From positions 1-56,961 of the forward strand of contig NZ_JAABNP010000038.1 in assembly GCF_009928485.1 (NCBI RefSeq): a DNA stretch of 56,961 nucleotides, written 5' to 3'. This stretch comes from Clostridium sp. C2-6-12. GTDB lineage: Bacteria > Bacillota > Clostridia > Clostridiales > Clostridiaceae. The translations under genes were made by a program, and so were the position numbers. The notes beneath the pieces are model-generated. The model made no database searches. It was not told the origin of the DNA and was given only the letters and a program-made list of their open reading frames with translations. Shown piece after piece: positions 1 through 7,132 of this stretch (position 1 is its first letter; each line of letters begins with the position of its first letter).

Positions 1-53
1 TACGGTGGTGTGAGAGGACGCTAAATAAAATAATTATTTAGCTCCTACTCGAT
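1..53 (+). mobile_element. 3' end of a group II intron (end of domain V and domain VI)
   Basis: The first bases look like the end of a bacterial group II intron RNA. TACGGTGGTGTGAGAGG is the tail of domain V plus the V-VI linker. A domain VI hairpin follows (GCTAAATAA at 20-28 pairing with TTATTTAGC at 34-42). The end CTCCTACTCGAT has an unpaired-looking A at 47, seven bases from the proposed 3' splice site, where the branch-point A is expected. The intron body and any intron-encoded reverse transcriptase would lie upstream, outside the window. The call rests on remembered resemblance to domain V/VI ends. The splice boundary at 53/54 is inferred. Confidence 0.7.
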
Positions 54-59
54 TTAAGT

Positions 60-82
60 AGTACTTAATATTATTAAGTACT
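60..82. promoter_or_regulatory. Palindrome upstream of padR, candidate PadR operator
   Basis: A perfect 10-bp inverted repeat, AGTACTTAAT-att-ATTAAGTACT, lies 38 bp before the padR start. PadR-type regulators usually bind dyads in their own promoters, so autoregulation is the natural reading. The site lies only 7 bp from the proposed intron 3' junction, so it may instead belong to the intron insertion target. Confidence 0.45.
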
Positions 83-119
83 TAAAATTAACAAGTATAT
101 TAAAGGAAGTGATAACAGA

Positions 120-470
120 ATGGATTTTGATAAGGAAATTCTAAAAGGATATATAGATTCAATTGTTTTGTCTGTATTATGTGATGAGGATATGTATGGA
201 TATTTAATTGCAAAAAAAATCAAAGAAAAGTCAGGCGAAGAGTTTGAGATTAAGGAAGCAACAATGTATGTATCCTTGAAAAGATTAGAAAAGAAAGGAT
301 ACCTTAAAGGATATTGGAATGATACAGAAGGAACTAGTGGAGGGAGAAGAAGGTACTATTCCATTACTGAGGAAGGTAAAGAATGCTTTTATAACAATGC
401 TGAAGCTTGGTGCAATTTAAAAAAGTTAATAGATAATTTTATGGGGGGAATAAAACATGAAAAAAATTGA
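120..470 (+). CDS. PadR family transcriptional regulator
   Basis: This 116-residue protein has the short PadR winged-helix layout: LKGYIDSIVLSVLCDEDMYG, the helix with ATMYVSLKRLEKKGYL, and the wing SGGRRRYYSITEEGKE. These features place it in the small (subfamily 2-like) PadR group, which dimerises through a C-terminal helix and represses nearby genes. The ATG follows AGGAAGTGATAACAGA, a good ribosome binding site. Its last 14 bases overlap the start of the next gene, so the two are translationally coupled. PadR paired with a membrane HAAS-domain protein is a common Firmicutes arrangement in which the regulator controls the membrane partner. The ligand is unknown. The 10-bp palindrome at 60-82 is a candidate operator. 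Confidence 0.88.
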   Translation: MDFDKEILKGYIDSIVLSVLCDEDMYGYLIAKKIKEKSGEEFEIKEATMYVSLKRLEKKGYLKGYWNDTEGTSGGRRRYYSITEEGKECFYNNAEAWCNLKKLIDNFMGGIKHEKN

Positions 471-1404
471 TGAATATGTGGAAAGTATTTATAAAAACTT
501 TGATGAGACAGAACAAGATACAAAAATATTAATAGAAGAAACAAAAGTTCATTTATATGAAGAGGTTGAGGAATTAAAAAAAGAAGGGTTCAGTGAAAAT
601 GAAAGTATTAAAATGGCAATTACAAATTTTGGGCAAGAAAATATTGTTGTTGAGGAAATGGATACAGTTTTAAAGAAACAAAATAAGTTTTCAAAATTAC
701 TTATTAAAGTTGCCTTAGTTATATATTTTGTTGGATTCATATTCAAAATTATTAATATTGCCTCTGAATTTTTTCCGGAAAAAGAAACTTTTTTACCAAT
801 GAATTTAAATGCAAATAGTATAGTGGATACCATTCAAAAGAAAATAAAGGATAAAGACGTTCTTGACAATGATGTAAAAGCAGAAATAACTGAAATTCTA
901 AATGATTATAATAATCGAACAAATAATGGTTTATATTATATCGGAATAGAGAAGTCTGGAGAATATTTCTATGAATATAATAGAGAGGTTTTTAAGGAAT
1001 CTATAAAAAACGATAGTACTGGTGTTTCAAGCGATGAAAGTGGTTGGAATGTACATCGCAAAACTACAGATATTCAGGATTACTATGATCATGCACAATT
1101 GGATGAAGAATTTAATAATATAGAAAACTCATTACCTTATAGACTAAATGTTCTTTCAAATTACTTATTCATATTATCATGGATTTTAGTATGTGTTTCC
1201 CTTATAAATAGGGCATATATAAAAGATTTACTTTCTAGAAGTTATTTAGCATTTTTTATTTGTCCTAGTATATTTATTTTGGGAGTATTTGCTACTGGAA
1301 AACATACACCAGAAGAATCTATGATCGTCTTAACTGGAATAATGATATTGCTAAGCAAATTTTATAGCAAAAATTACTTTCAAAACAAATTACAAGTTGA
1401 ATAA
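457..1404 (+). CDS. HAAS-domain (DUF1700-like) membrane protein, PadR partner
   Basis: 315 residues. The first ~75 are a charged three-helix segment (EQDTKILIEETKVHLYEEVE ... NESIKMAITNFG) typical of the HAAS/DUF1700 or permease-prefix domain that sits beside PadR regulators. A membrane helix follows at about 81-100, then a ~125-residue probably extracytoplasmic region, then three hydrophobic helices near 229-247, 257-275 and 283-297. The start follows a strong GGGGGG-type ribosome binding site inside the end of padR. No catalytic motif is visible. The role is probably envelope sensing or signalling with the PadR protein, by analogy with such pairs. The external domain is not recognisable. 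Confidence 0.7.
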   Translation: MKKIDEYVESIYKNFDETEQDTKILIEETKVHLYEEVEELKKEGFSENESIKMAITNFGQENIVVEEMDTVLKKQNKFSKLLIKVALVIYFVGFIFKIINIASEFFPEKETFLPMNLNANSIVDTIQKKIKDKDVLDNDVKAEITEILNDYNNRTNNGLYYIGIEKSGEYFYEYNREVFKESIKNDSTGVSSDESGWNVHRKTTDIQDYYDHAQLDEEFNNIENSLPYRLNVLSNYLFILSWILVCVSLINRAYIKDLLSRSYLAFFICPSIFILGVFATGKHTPEESMIVLTGIMILLSKFYSKNYFQNKLQVE

Positions 1405-1441
1405 TTTTATTCTGAAATCAACTACAAATAAATCCGAAAAG

Positions 1442-1490
1442 AAAACTAGTATTTTCACTTTAAATATCAAAATGAAAATACTAGTTTAAT
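1442..1490. terminator. Bidirectional terminator
   Basis: A perfect 15-bp stem (AAACTAGTATTTTCA / TGAAAATACTAGTTT) lies between the convergent HAAS-protein gene and the ribonucleotide reductase gene. A/T-rich tracts flank both sides, so it can end both transcripts. Confidence 0.8.
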
Positions 1491-1494
1491 TTTC

Positions 1495-3588
1495 TTATCT
1501 TACTGGACAAACTCCATTTGCACACTCTTTATCAATAATTTCATGTTCCTCGTCATCATCAAGTTCAGCTAATAATTCATAATCTATTGGCTTAATGTTT
1601 TTTAATCTTTCTTCATAATCTTCTTTTGTAGTAGATTCATATGGAAGTAGAGGATAAGTTTCTTCCATTAATGGTAAGAAAGTAATGCCAACTACATATT
1701 CAAAATTTTCATATAACCAATTAGCAACATCGTCCCATTCATCATCTTTTACATGAACTGTTATTGAAGTATTGTGATCAGTCCAATTTATCATTGATAA
1801 TTTATAAAGTTCAAGCTGCTCAATAGCTCCAACATCATATTTGGTTCTTCCTTTAGGAGCTTTAATAGGGAATTCAATAACCTTTGTTGTGCAATTTTCA
1901 TCTGTTTGACCATTTTCATTATATATTGGATAACATTTTAATTTTTCTATCATCTTATATAAAGGATCTGATGCAGAAATTCTAACTCTTCTAATATAAT
2001 AATTAGAATGAGAATAATGTATTCCAGAACTTACACCTGGAAGAGTTGAAAGTGTTCCTTCAGGTTTAATAGTAGTCATAAGCTCAGGTACTGAAATTCC
2101 AAGTTCCTTGCAGTATTTATTTCCTTCAGTTCTAACAACTTTTCTTAAATGATTTAATAACTTACCTAAATCCTCATAACTCATATTTGTTTTATTTACC
2201 ATATCCATCATACCAGTTAGGGAAACTCCAATTATTCTATCTTCCTTCATAATTTTATCCCAATCAGGAAGTTCAACGGTTACTAAGGTCATTCTAATTG
2301 CCACTCTAGTAGATAATTTTAATACTTCTTCTAAAGCTTTAAGATCTAGCTGATTTTTATCATTAACAAAGGATAATAGATTGTTAGTTGATAAATTACA
2401 ACACTCATGTGATTTTAATAAGATCTCTCCACAAGGATTGCAGCCTTTAAAACCATCTTTTCTTCTTTTGGCTTCAGTACCATTTATAAATCCAGGTTCT
2501 CCGTTGATTTTAATTGAATTAAGTATTTCTTTAATTTTATCTAAAGAAGGTTTATTTCTATATAATACAGAATTATTACTCATTTTCCTATGTGATACTT
2601 CTAAGTTCTCTATCCAGTTACCATCGATTATTTTGTATAAATCACTTTTAGCATTAATAACTTCTGTATCATCTTCATCACATAAAACCATCATTGCACT
2701 TCGTCTAACACCACCAGAAACAACATTTTCACTTATTATAGTTGCTAGATCTAATACATCTATTGATTTTAAACTACCATTAGAAAGCTTGTTACAAACC
2801 TTATTAATTTTTTCAAACATTCTCTTTAAAGATTTATGTCCAGAGGCACGACCACCAAATCTCTTTAATCTTTCACCTTCAGGCCTTACATAGCTATAAT
2901 CAATTACTATTTTTTTAATATTATCAAATTCTGACTTTGTAACTATATTAAAATAATATTCAAGTGCTGAGCACCAGCCTTCCTTGCTATCTCCAACTTT
3001 TATTGTTGCGAGTGAAGGATCCTTTTTATCTAAAATGAGCTTTGTATCCTCCATATATTCTTTTGGCATATATTTATGGACATCTTCAGTATATTCTGCC
3101 GTTAGCGATATTTTTCTAACCTTTGGCATATTAGAAATTAATTCTTTATCAATTCTAATGCCTACACCAGATCCAACCATAAGAAGATAAAAAACATCTA
3201 CAAAATCATGAAAGCCTTCAATCATTGTAAAAGAACAATTATAATTTGAAAGAGGATAATTTTTTACTATTTCAGTACCACCCATATAAAGTGTTCTTCC
3301 AGAGGTAAAAGTTCTTAAATTAAATAAGTTATCAAAAAGAAGCTCTGCTTCCTTTGTTTCATCCTTCATGTTTATAAATAATCCATGTTTCTTTTTATAG
3401 TTTATCCCTAGTTCAATATTGTATTCAGTTGTTCTAAGAACTGTTTCAAACCAATTTTCTCTTCTCTTTTTATCTTCTAAGTATCTCGAATAAGTTCTTA
3501 AATATACAAATTCTCCAATGTTACTTAAAGGTGTGGTTATAATTTCCTTATATTTCCTTAAAAATTCTTCTGATAATATTTTGTTCAT
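1495..3588 (-). CDS. nrdJ: Adenosylcobalamin-dependent (class II) ribonucleoside-triphosphate reductase
   Basis: 697 residues, a monomeric class II reductase of the Lactobacillus RTPR type, which reduces ribonucleoside triphosphates to deoxy forms using coenzyme B12 (EC 1.17.4.2). Visible catalytic residues: Cys118 (NYNCSF) and Cys397 (HECCNL) for the active-site disulfide pair, and Cys386 in NPCGEI as the thiyl-radical cysteine. The C-terminal CANGVCPVR (Cys689, Cys694) is the redox shuttle for thioredoxin. The SGGVRRSA segment is also characteristic. It is transcribed alone and faces away from the SPFH gene. Two NrdR-box-like sites and a promoter lie upstream. It gives oxygen-insensitive dNTP synthesis. 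No B12 riboswitch is visible ahead of it. Confidence 0.93.
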   Translation of the reverse strand: MNKILSEEFLRKYKEIITTPLSNIGEFVYLRTYSRYLEDKKRRENWFETVLRTTEYNIELGINYKKKHGLFINMKDETKEAELLFDNLFNLRTFTSGRTLYMGGTEIVKNYPLSNYNCSFTMIEGFHDFVDVFYLLMVGSGVGIRIDKELISNMPKVRKISLTAEYTEDVHKYMPKEYMEDTKLILDKKDPSLATIKVGDSKEGWCSALEYYFNIVTKSEFDNIKKIVIDYSYVRPEGERLKRFGGRASGHKSLKRMFEKINKVCNKLSNGSLKSIDVLDLATIISENVVSGGVRRSAMMVLCDEDDTEVINAKSDLYKIIDGNWIENLEVSHRKMSNNSVLYRNKPSLDKIKEILNSIKINGEPGFINGTEAKRRKDGFKGCNPCGEILLKSHECCNLSTNNLLSFVNDKNQLDLKALEEVLKLSTRVAIRMTLVTVELPDWDKIMKEDRIIGVSLTGMMDMVNKTNMSYEDLGKLLNHLRKVVRTEGNKYCKELGISVPELMTTIKPEGTLSTLPGVSSGIHYSHSNYYIRRVRISASDPLYKMIEKLKCYPIYNENGQTDENCTTKVIEFPIKAPKGRTKYDVGAIEQLELYKLSMINWTDHNTSITVHVKDDEWDDVANWLYENFEYVVGITFLPLMEETYPLLPYESTTKEDYEERLKNIKPIDYELLAELDDDEEHEIIDKECANGVCPVR

Positions 3589-3692
3589 AGTGACATTCCT
3601 CCCAAATAGCTTATGTATATAAAATTTAAGTATGATTAGAGCTCTTATTAACCTTATCTTAAATTAAAAATCTTTAATAATTGGTAATTCTT

Positions 3693-3721
3693 ATTCTATA
3701 CTATTCAATAAAAATATACAA
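3693..3721 (-). promoter_or_regulatory. Candidate nrdJ promoter
   Basis: Read on the minus strand, TTGTAT (3721-3716) is separated by 17 bp from TAGAAT (3698-3693), close to sigma-A consensus. The -35 hexamer lies inside NrdR box 1, so a bound repressor would block it. Confidence 0.6.
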
Positions 3722-3731
3722 TATGTTGTGT
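3716..3731. promoter_or_regulatory. NrdR box 1 (candidate)
   Basis: ATACAATATGTTGTGT matches the remembered NrdR consensus acaCwAtATaTwGtgt at 14 of 16 positions and overlaps the proposed nrdJ -35 element. NrdR is the zinc/ATP-cone repressor of ribonucleotide reductase genes; its own gene is not in this window. Confidence 0.7.
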
Positions 3732-3746
3732 GAAAATAAATTTTAA

Positions 3747-3762
3747 ACACTATATATAGACT
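3747..3762. promoter_or_regulatory. NrdR box 2 (candidate)
   Basis: ACACTATATATAGACT matches the NrdR consensus at 14 of 16 positions. It lies 31 bp (three helical turns) from box 1, the kind of phased spacing known for tandem NrdR boxes. The pair makes NrdR control of nrdJ likely. Confidence 0.72.
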
Positions 3763-3778
3763 TGTTCTGCTAAGAGTT

Positions 3779-3835
3779 AATGCCACTAGGGGTATCCCGT
3801 GTTGAATTATGAGTTTAGAATTAGGATGTTGGATT
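3779..3835 (+). other. TPP-riboswitch-like 5' fragment joined to a dispersed repeat
   Basis: TGCCACTAGGGGTATCCC (from about 3780) resembles the 5' strand of the thiamine pyrophosphate aptamer (CCACTAGGGGT). The CTGAGA core and the 3' half of the aptamer are absent. The sequence instead runs into AATTATGAGTTTAGAATTAG, which resembles 26648-26680. It reads as a decayed relic and is not a working switch. The rest of the 3589-3935 gap holds the nrdJ promoter and NrdR boxes and A/T-rich DNA. Confidence 0.3.
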
Positions 3836-3944
3836 ACTTAAATTAATTAAAACAATAATAAATATTTCTTAAAAAAAATTAAGTTTAATTTTGTCCATTT
3901 GCGTAGTATTATTAGGATATAAATTCTAGAAGGGAATGATTATA

Positions 3945-6074
3945 TTGTTAGAGATGAAAAATATTGTTATGACCGCAGTTTTTGCCATTGGTGGATTAAT
4001 AGGTTTATATTTATTAATCTTCAAAATACTTGGACTAAGAATAATTGGAACTAGTGAAGTAGGGGTAGTAGAAAAATGGTGGTCGCCAAAGGGAAATTTA
4101 AAGGATGGAAAATTTATAGCACTTAATGGAGAAGCCGGCTTTCAACCAGATGTATTAAGGACTGGTATACACTTTAAGTCATGTTTATTATTCAAGGTTG
4201 AAAAGTGTCCTTTAGTAACTATACCTCAAGGTCAAATAGGATATGTATTTGCCAGAGATGGTGAACCTTTAAAAGAAACTCAAACTTTAGGACGAGTAGT
4301 TGAATGTGCAAATTATCAAGACACAAAAGCTTTCTTGGCTAATGGAGGACAAAAAGGTCCTCAAAGAGCAATATTAAGAGAAGGAACATATGCATTTAAC
4401 CTTAGTGCTTTTGTAATTTTAACAGAAGCAATAGATTATTACATTAACATAGGAAATAAGTTAGAAGCAGAGCAAATTAAAAGAATGTCTGATGATTTAA
4501 GAGCACAAAATGGCTTTAGACCAGTAGTAATTAAAGAAGGAACTAGAAATGCTAATGGTGAAATCATTAAAGATCCTATGGGAATTGTAACTGTACAAGA
4601 TGGTCCATCGTTAGCTAATGGAGAAATAATAGCTCCAGTAGTTGGTGAAGATCCAACAGATTTAGAAACATATCATAATAACTTCCAAAATTCAGAAGCC
4701 TTTTTAAAAGCAGGTGGATATAGAGGAAAGCAATATCAAGTAATCAGTGATGGTACTTACTTTATAAATCGATTATTTGCATCTATTGATATTATTCCTA
4801 AGACAATAATTCCAGTGGGATTTGCTGGTGTTGTAAACTCCTTTGTTGGTAAAAAAGGTGTAGATGTATCTGGAAGTAGTTATACACATGGAGAATTAGT
4901 TGAAGAAGGATGTAAAGGTATATGGGCAGAACCATTAAAACCTGGTAAATACTCATACAATCTTTCAGCAGGTATTTTGACACAAGTTCCAACTACTAAC
5001 TTTATTTTAAAATGGGTTCATAATGAAGTTGGAGGACATAAATTTGATGAAAATTTAAAAGAAGTTACTTTAATTACAAGAGATGCTTTTGAACCAACTT
5101 TACCACTTTCAGTTGTTGTTCATATTGATTATAGAAAAGCACCACTTGTTATTCAAAGATTTGGAGATATAAAGAAGCTTGTTGATCAAACACTAGACCC
5201 GATGGTTTCATCATATTTTAAAAATATAGCTCAAAGAATGACTTTAATAGAACTTATTCAAAATCGTTCAGAAATCCAAAAGCAATCCACTGAGGATATG
5301 AAATCTAAATTTGAAAATTACAATTTAGAATTAGAAGAGGTATTAATTGGTACACCTTCACCAAATGGAGATAAGAAGATAGAAGAAATCTTAAAGCAAT
5401 TAAGTGATAGACAATTAGCAAAAGAAAAGATTGAAACTTATAATAGTCAAATGAAGGCAAGTGAAAAGGAAAAGGAATTAAAAGAATTCCAAGCTAAATC
5501 ATCACAACAAGAAGAACTTACTAAATCAGATATTAACATTAGAATTCAAGACAATATTGGTAAAGCTGAACTTCAAAAAGCTAGACAAGATGCTGAAAAG
5601 CAAAAAACTCTTGCAGATGCTGAAGCATACAAAGTAAAGAGAATTGCAGAAGCTCAAGCAGAAATGAAGGCAAGATTAGGTATTGCACAAGCTATTGCAA
5701 CAAAAGAACAAGTTAATGCATATGGAGGACCACAATATCAAGTAATTCAAGATGTAATGACTAAATTTACTGAGTCAATTAAAGAAGGAAAGATTAACAT
5801 AGTACCTAATAACGTAGTTACTATGGGTGGCACTGGAAATGGAAGTAATGTGAATGCAGTAGAAAGTCTTCTTGCAGTCTTACTATCTGAAAAATTAGGT
5901 GTTGATTTTAAGCTTGATCAAGAGGAAAGTGATTTTGCTAAAAAAATGAAGGAAGATATATTTAGTAAGATGAAGGAAGAAAAAGCTGATTCAACTTTGG
6001 AGCCTAAAGAAGAAATTGAAGTAAAAGAAAAGGCTGCTGATGATGTAAAAATTAAAGAAGATACAATGAAATAG
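3945..6074 (+). CDS. SPFH/band-7 family membrane protein
   Basis: About 709 residues. An N-terminal membrane helix (IVMTAVFAIGGLIGLYLLIF) is followed by SPFH/band-7 type sequence (ISEVGVVEKW-like start, repeated IIPVGFAGVVNSF and TIPQGQIGYVFA segments) and a long coiled coil from about 490 to 600 rich in AEKQKTLADAEAYKVKRIAE repeats. The tail is acidic/Lys-rich. This is the flotillin/prohibitin-like layout of membrane-microdomain scaffold proteins that form large oligomers. I chose TTG at 3945: the AGAAGGGA ribosome binding site ends at 3935, directly against the ATG at 3936 but 9 bp from the TTG. It is a single-gene unit ended by the 6091 terminator. Cargo or partner is unknown. Confidence 0.8.
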   Translation: MLEMKNIVMTAVFAIGGLIGLYLLIFKILGLRIIGTSEVGVVEKWWSPKGNLKDGKFIALNGEAGFQPDVLRTGIHFKSCLLFKVEKCPLVTIPQGQIGYVFARDGEPLKETQTLGRVVECANYQDTKAFLANGGQKGPQRAILREGTYAFNLSAFVILTEAIDYYINIGNKLEAEQIKRMSDDLRAQNGFRPVVIKEGTRNANGEIIKDPMGIVTVQDGPSLANGEIIAPVVGEDPTDLETYHNNFQNSEAFLKAGGYRGKQYQVISDGTYFINRLFASIDIIPKTIIPVGFAGVVNSFVGKKGVDVSGSSYTHGELVEEGCKGIWAEPLKPGKYSYNLSAGILTQVPTTNFILKWVHNEVGGHKFDENLKEVTLITRDAFEPTLPLSVVVHIDYRKAPLVIQRFGDIKKLVDQTLDPMVSSYFKNIAQRMTLIELIQNRSEIQKQSTEDMKSKFENYNLELEEVLIGTPSPNGDKKIEEILKQLSDRQLAKEKIETYNSQMKASEKEKELKEFQAKSSQQEELTKSDINIRIQDNIGKAELQKARQDAEKQKTLADAEAYKVKRIAEAQAEMKARLGIAQAIATKEQVNAYGGPQYQVIQDVMTKFTESIKEGKINIVPNNVVTMGGTGNGSNVNAVESLLAVLLSEKLGVDFKLDQEESDFAKKMKEDIFSKMKEEKADSTLEPKEEIEVKEKAADDVKIKEDTMK

Positions 6075-6090
6075 AACTATATACTATGTA

Positions 6091-6126
6091 AAAGTGCTGT
6101 CGCTAAAAATGTGGCAGCATTTTTTA
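6091..6126 (+). terminator. Rho-independent terminator after the SPFH gene
   Basis: GTGCTGTC pairs with GGCAGCAT around a short A/T-rich loop and is followed by TTTTTT. Confidence 0.8.
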
Positions 6127-6258
6127 TCTGCAGTATTGCAAGGTAAAAAAATAAAGAATTAAAACTAAAGAGTATATAATTTACAAAATATGCTATAATT
6201 ACTTGGGAGTAAACTGAAAATTGAAGTATAGAAATTAGATAAAGGAGAATATATTGAA

Positions 6259-6720
6259 ATGAACAAACCATTAGTAACAGCTGAGTTTGTAGTGCCGATT
6301 TTATATAAAACAGAAAATTTTACGATTAGAAAACTTACTATTTTAGATTTACATAAGGATTATAGTGCTGTTATGCAAGCAAAAGATCATATTCATGAAC
6401 TATACCCAGAAGAATATACAAATGGATGGCCAACTGATAATTTAACACTTGAAGAAAATGAGAGAGATTTAAAGCGGCACGAGAAAGAGTTTGATGAAAA
6501 AGCTGCATTTGCTTATACTGTATTTGATTTTGAAAATAAAAACTGCTTAGGTTGCATTTATATAGATCCATCAAATTTATACGATGCTGAAATTACTATG
6601 TGGACAAGAGATGATATCACAGATGCACTATTATTTAGAACTGTTAAAAAATGGATAGAATATGATTGGCCATTTAAGGATGTACATTACCCAATTTTTG
6701 AAGAGCTATATTGTAAATAG
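6259..6720 (+). CDS. GNAT-like acetyltransferase family protein
   Basis: 153 residues. FTIRKLTILDLHKDYSAVMQ near the N-terminus and FDFENKNCLGCIYIDPSN in the middle match the beta strands of the GNAT fold. The usual acetyl-CoA loop (Q/RxxGxG/A) is not clear and the protein ends early after the DITDALLFRTVKKWIEYDWPF segment, so it may be a shortened or divergent member. The ATG at 6259 follows AAAGGAG by a workable distance; the TTG at 6254 would run straight into TGA. It has its own terminator at 6735, so it is a monocistronic gene. The substrate is unknown. Confidence 0.6.
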   Translation: MNKPLVTAEFVVPILYKTENFTIRKLTILDLHKDYSAVMQAKDHIHELYPEEYTNGWPTDNLTLEENERDLKRHEKEFDEKAAFAYTVFDFENKNCLGCIYIDPSNLYDAEITMWTRDDITDALLFRTVKKWIEYDWPFKDVHYPIFEELYCK

Positions 6721-6734
6721 TAATTTTGAATAAG

Positions 6735-6773
6735 AAAAGCACTTATCATTCATTCAGAGGATAGGTGCTTTTT
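6735..6773 (+). terminator. Rho-independent terminator after the GNAT gene
   Basis: AAAGCACTTATC pairs with GATAGGTGCTTT, followed by a short T run. Confidence 0.75.
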
Positions 6774-6932
6774 AAATTTATAAACTAAGCTGTTTTTAGA
6801 ATTAAGTAAAAGTGAATGCAAAGAAGTGAGAAGATTTCAAAATAAAATGTTTTAAAAATTTAGATGAATGGTATAATAGTAAAAGGCAAAAATTTAAAGA
6901 ATAAATATTCTAGTATTCTAAAACATATATAT

Positions 6933-7013
6933 TCACCAATAAAAAGAGTGGCTATGCCACAATACGGAACTATTCACCTATATAAAGAGTGAGCTAGCAC
7001 AATTAGGAACTTT
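6933..7013 (+). repeat. Two tandem copies of a dispersed ~40-bp hairpin repeat
   Basis: Copy 1 (6933-6973) has ATTCACCAATAAAAAGA, then the hairpin GTGGCTATGCCAC (6948-6960), then AATACGGAACTATTCACC. Copy 2 (6973-7013) has CCTATATAAAGA, GTGAGCTAGCAC (6989-7000) and AATTAGGAACTTT. The same unit recurs near 26.9-27.1 kb, 33.9 kb and 45.6 kb. The rest of the 6774-7132 gap is A/T-rich with no gene. Confidence 0.8.
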
Positions 7014-7132
7014 AAAGAATAAATATTAGTATATGCAGTTTTTAAGAGTACTGCACTATAATTTAAAAAATTAAAAGTAAACAAAGGCGAGTACAGTTAT
7101 TAAGATTAACTGATTTTAAGGAGAAAAATTAA

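Noticed and set aside
2381..2893. 170-codon plus-strand open frame
   Set aside because: Lies antisense within nrdJ, whose catalytic motifs are clear. Its translation is low-complexity and lacks a good ribosome binding site.
3589..3935. Cobalamin riboswitch controlling nrdJ or the SPFH gene
   Set aside because: The conserved B12-box core is not present. The GCCACT seen belongs to a TPP-like CCACTAGGGGT fragment and lies upstream of the SPFH gene on the plus strand.
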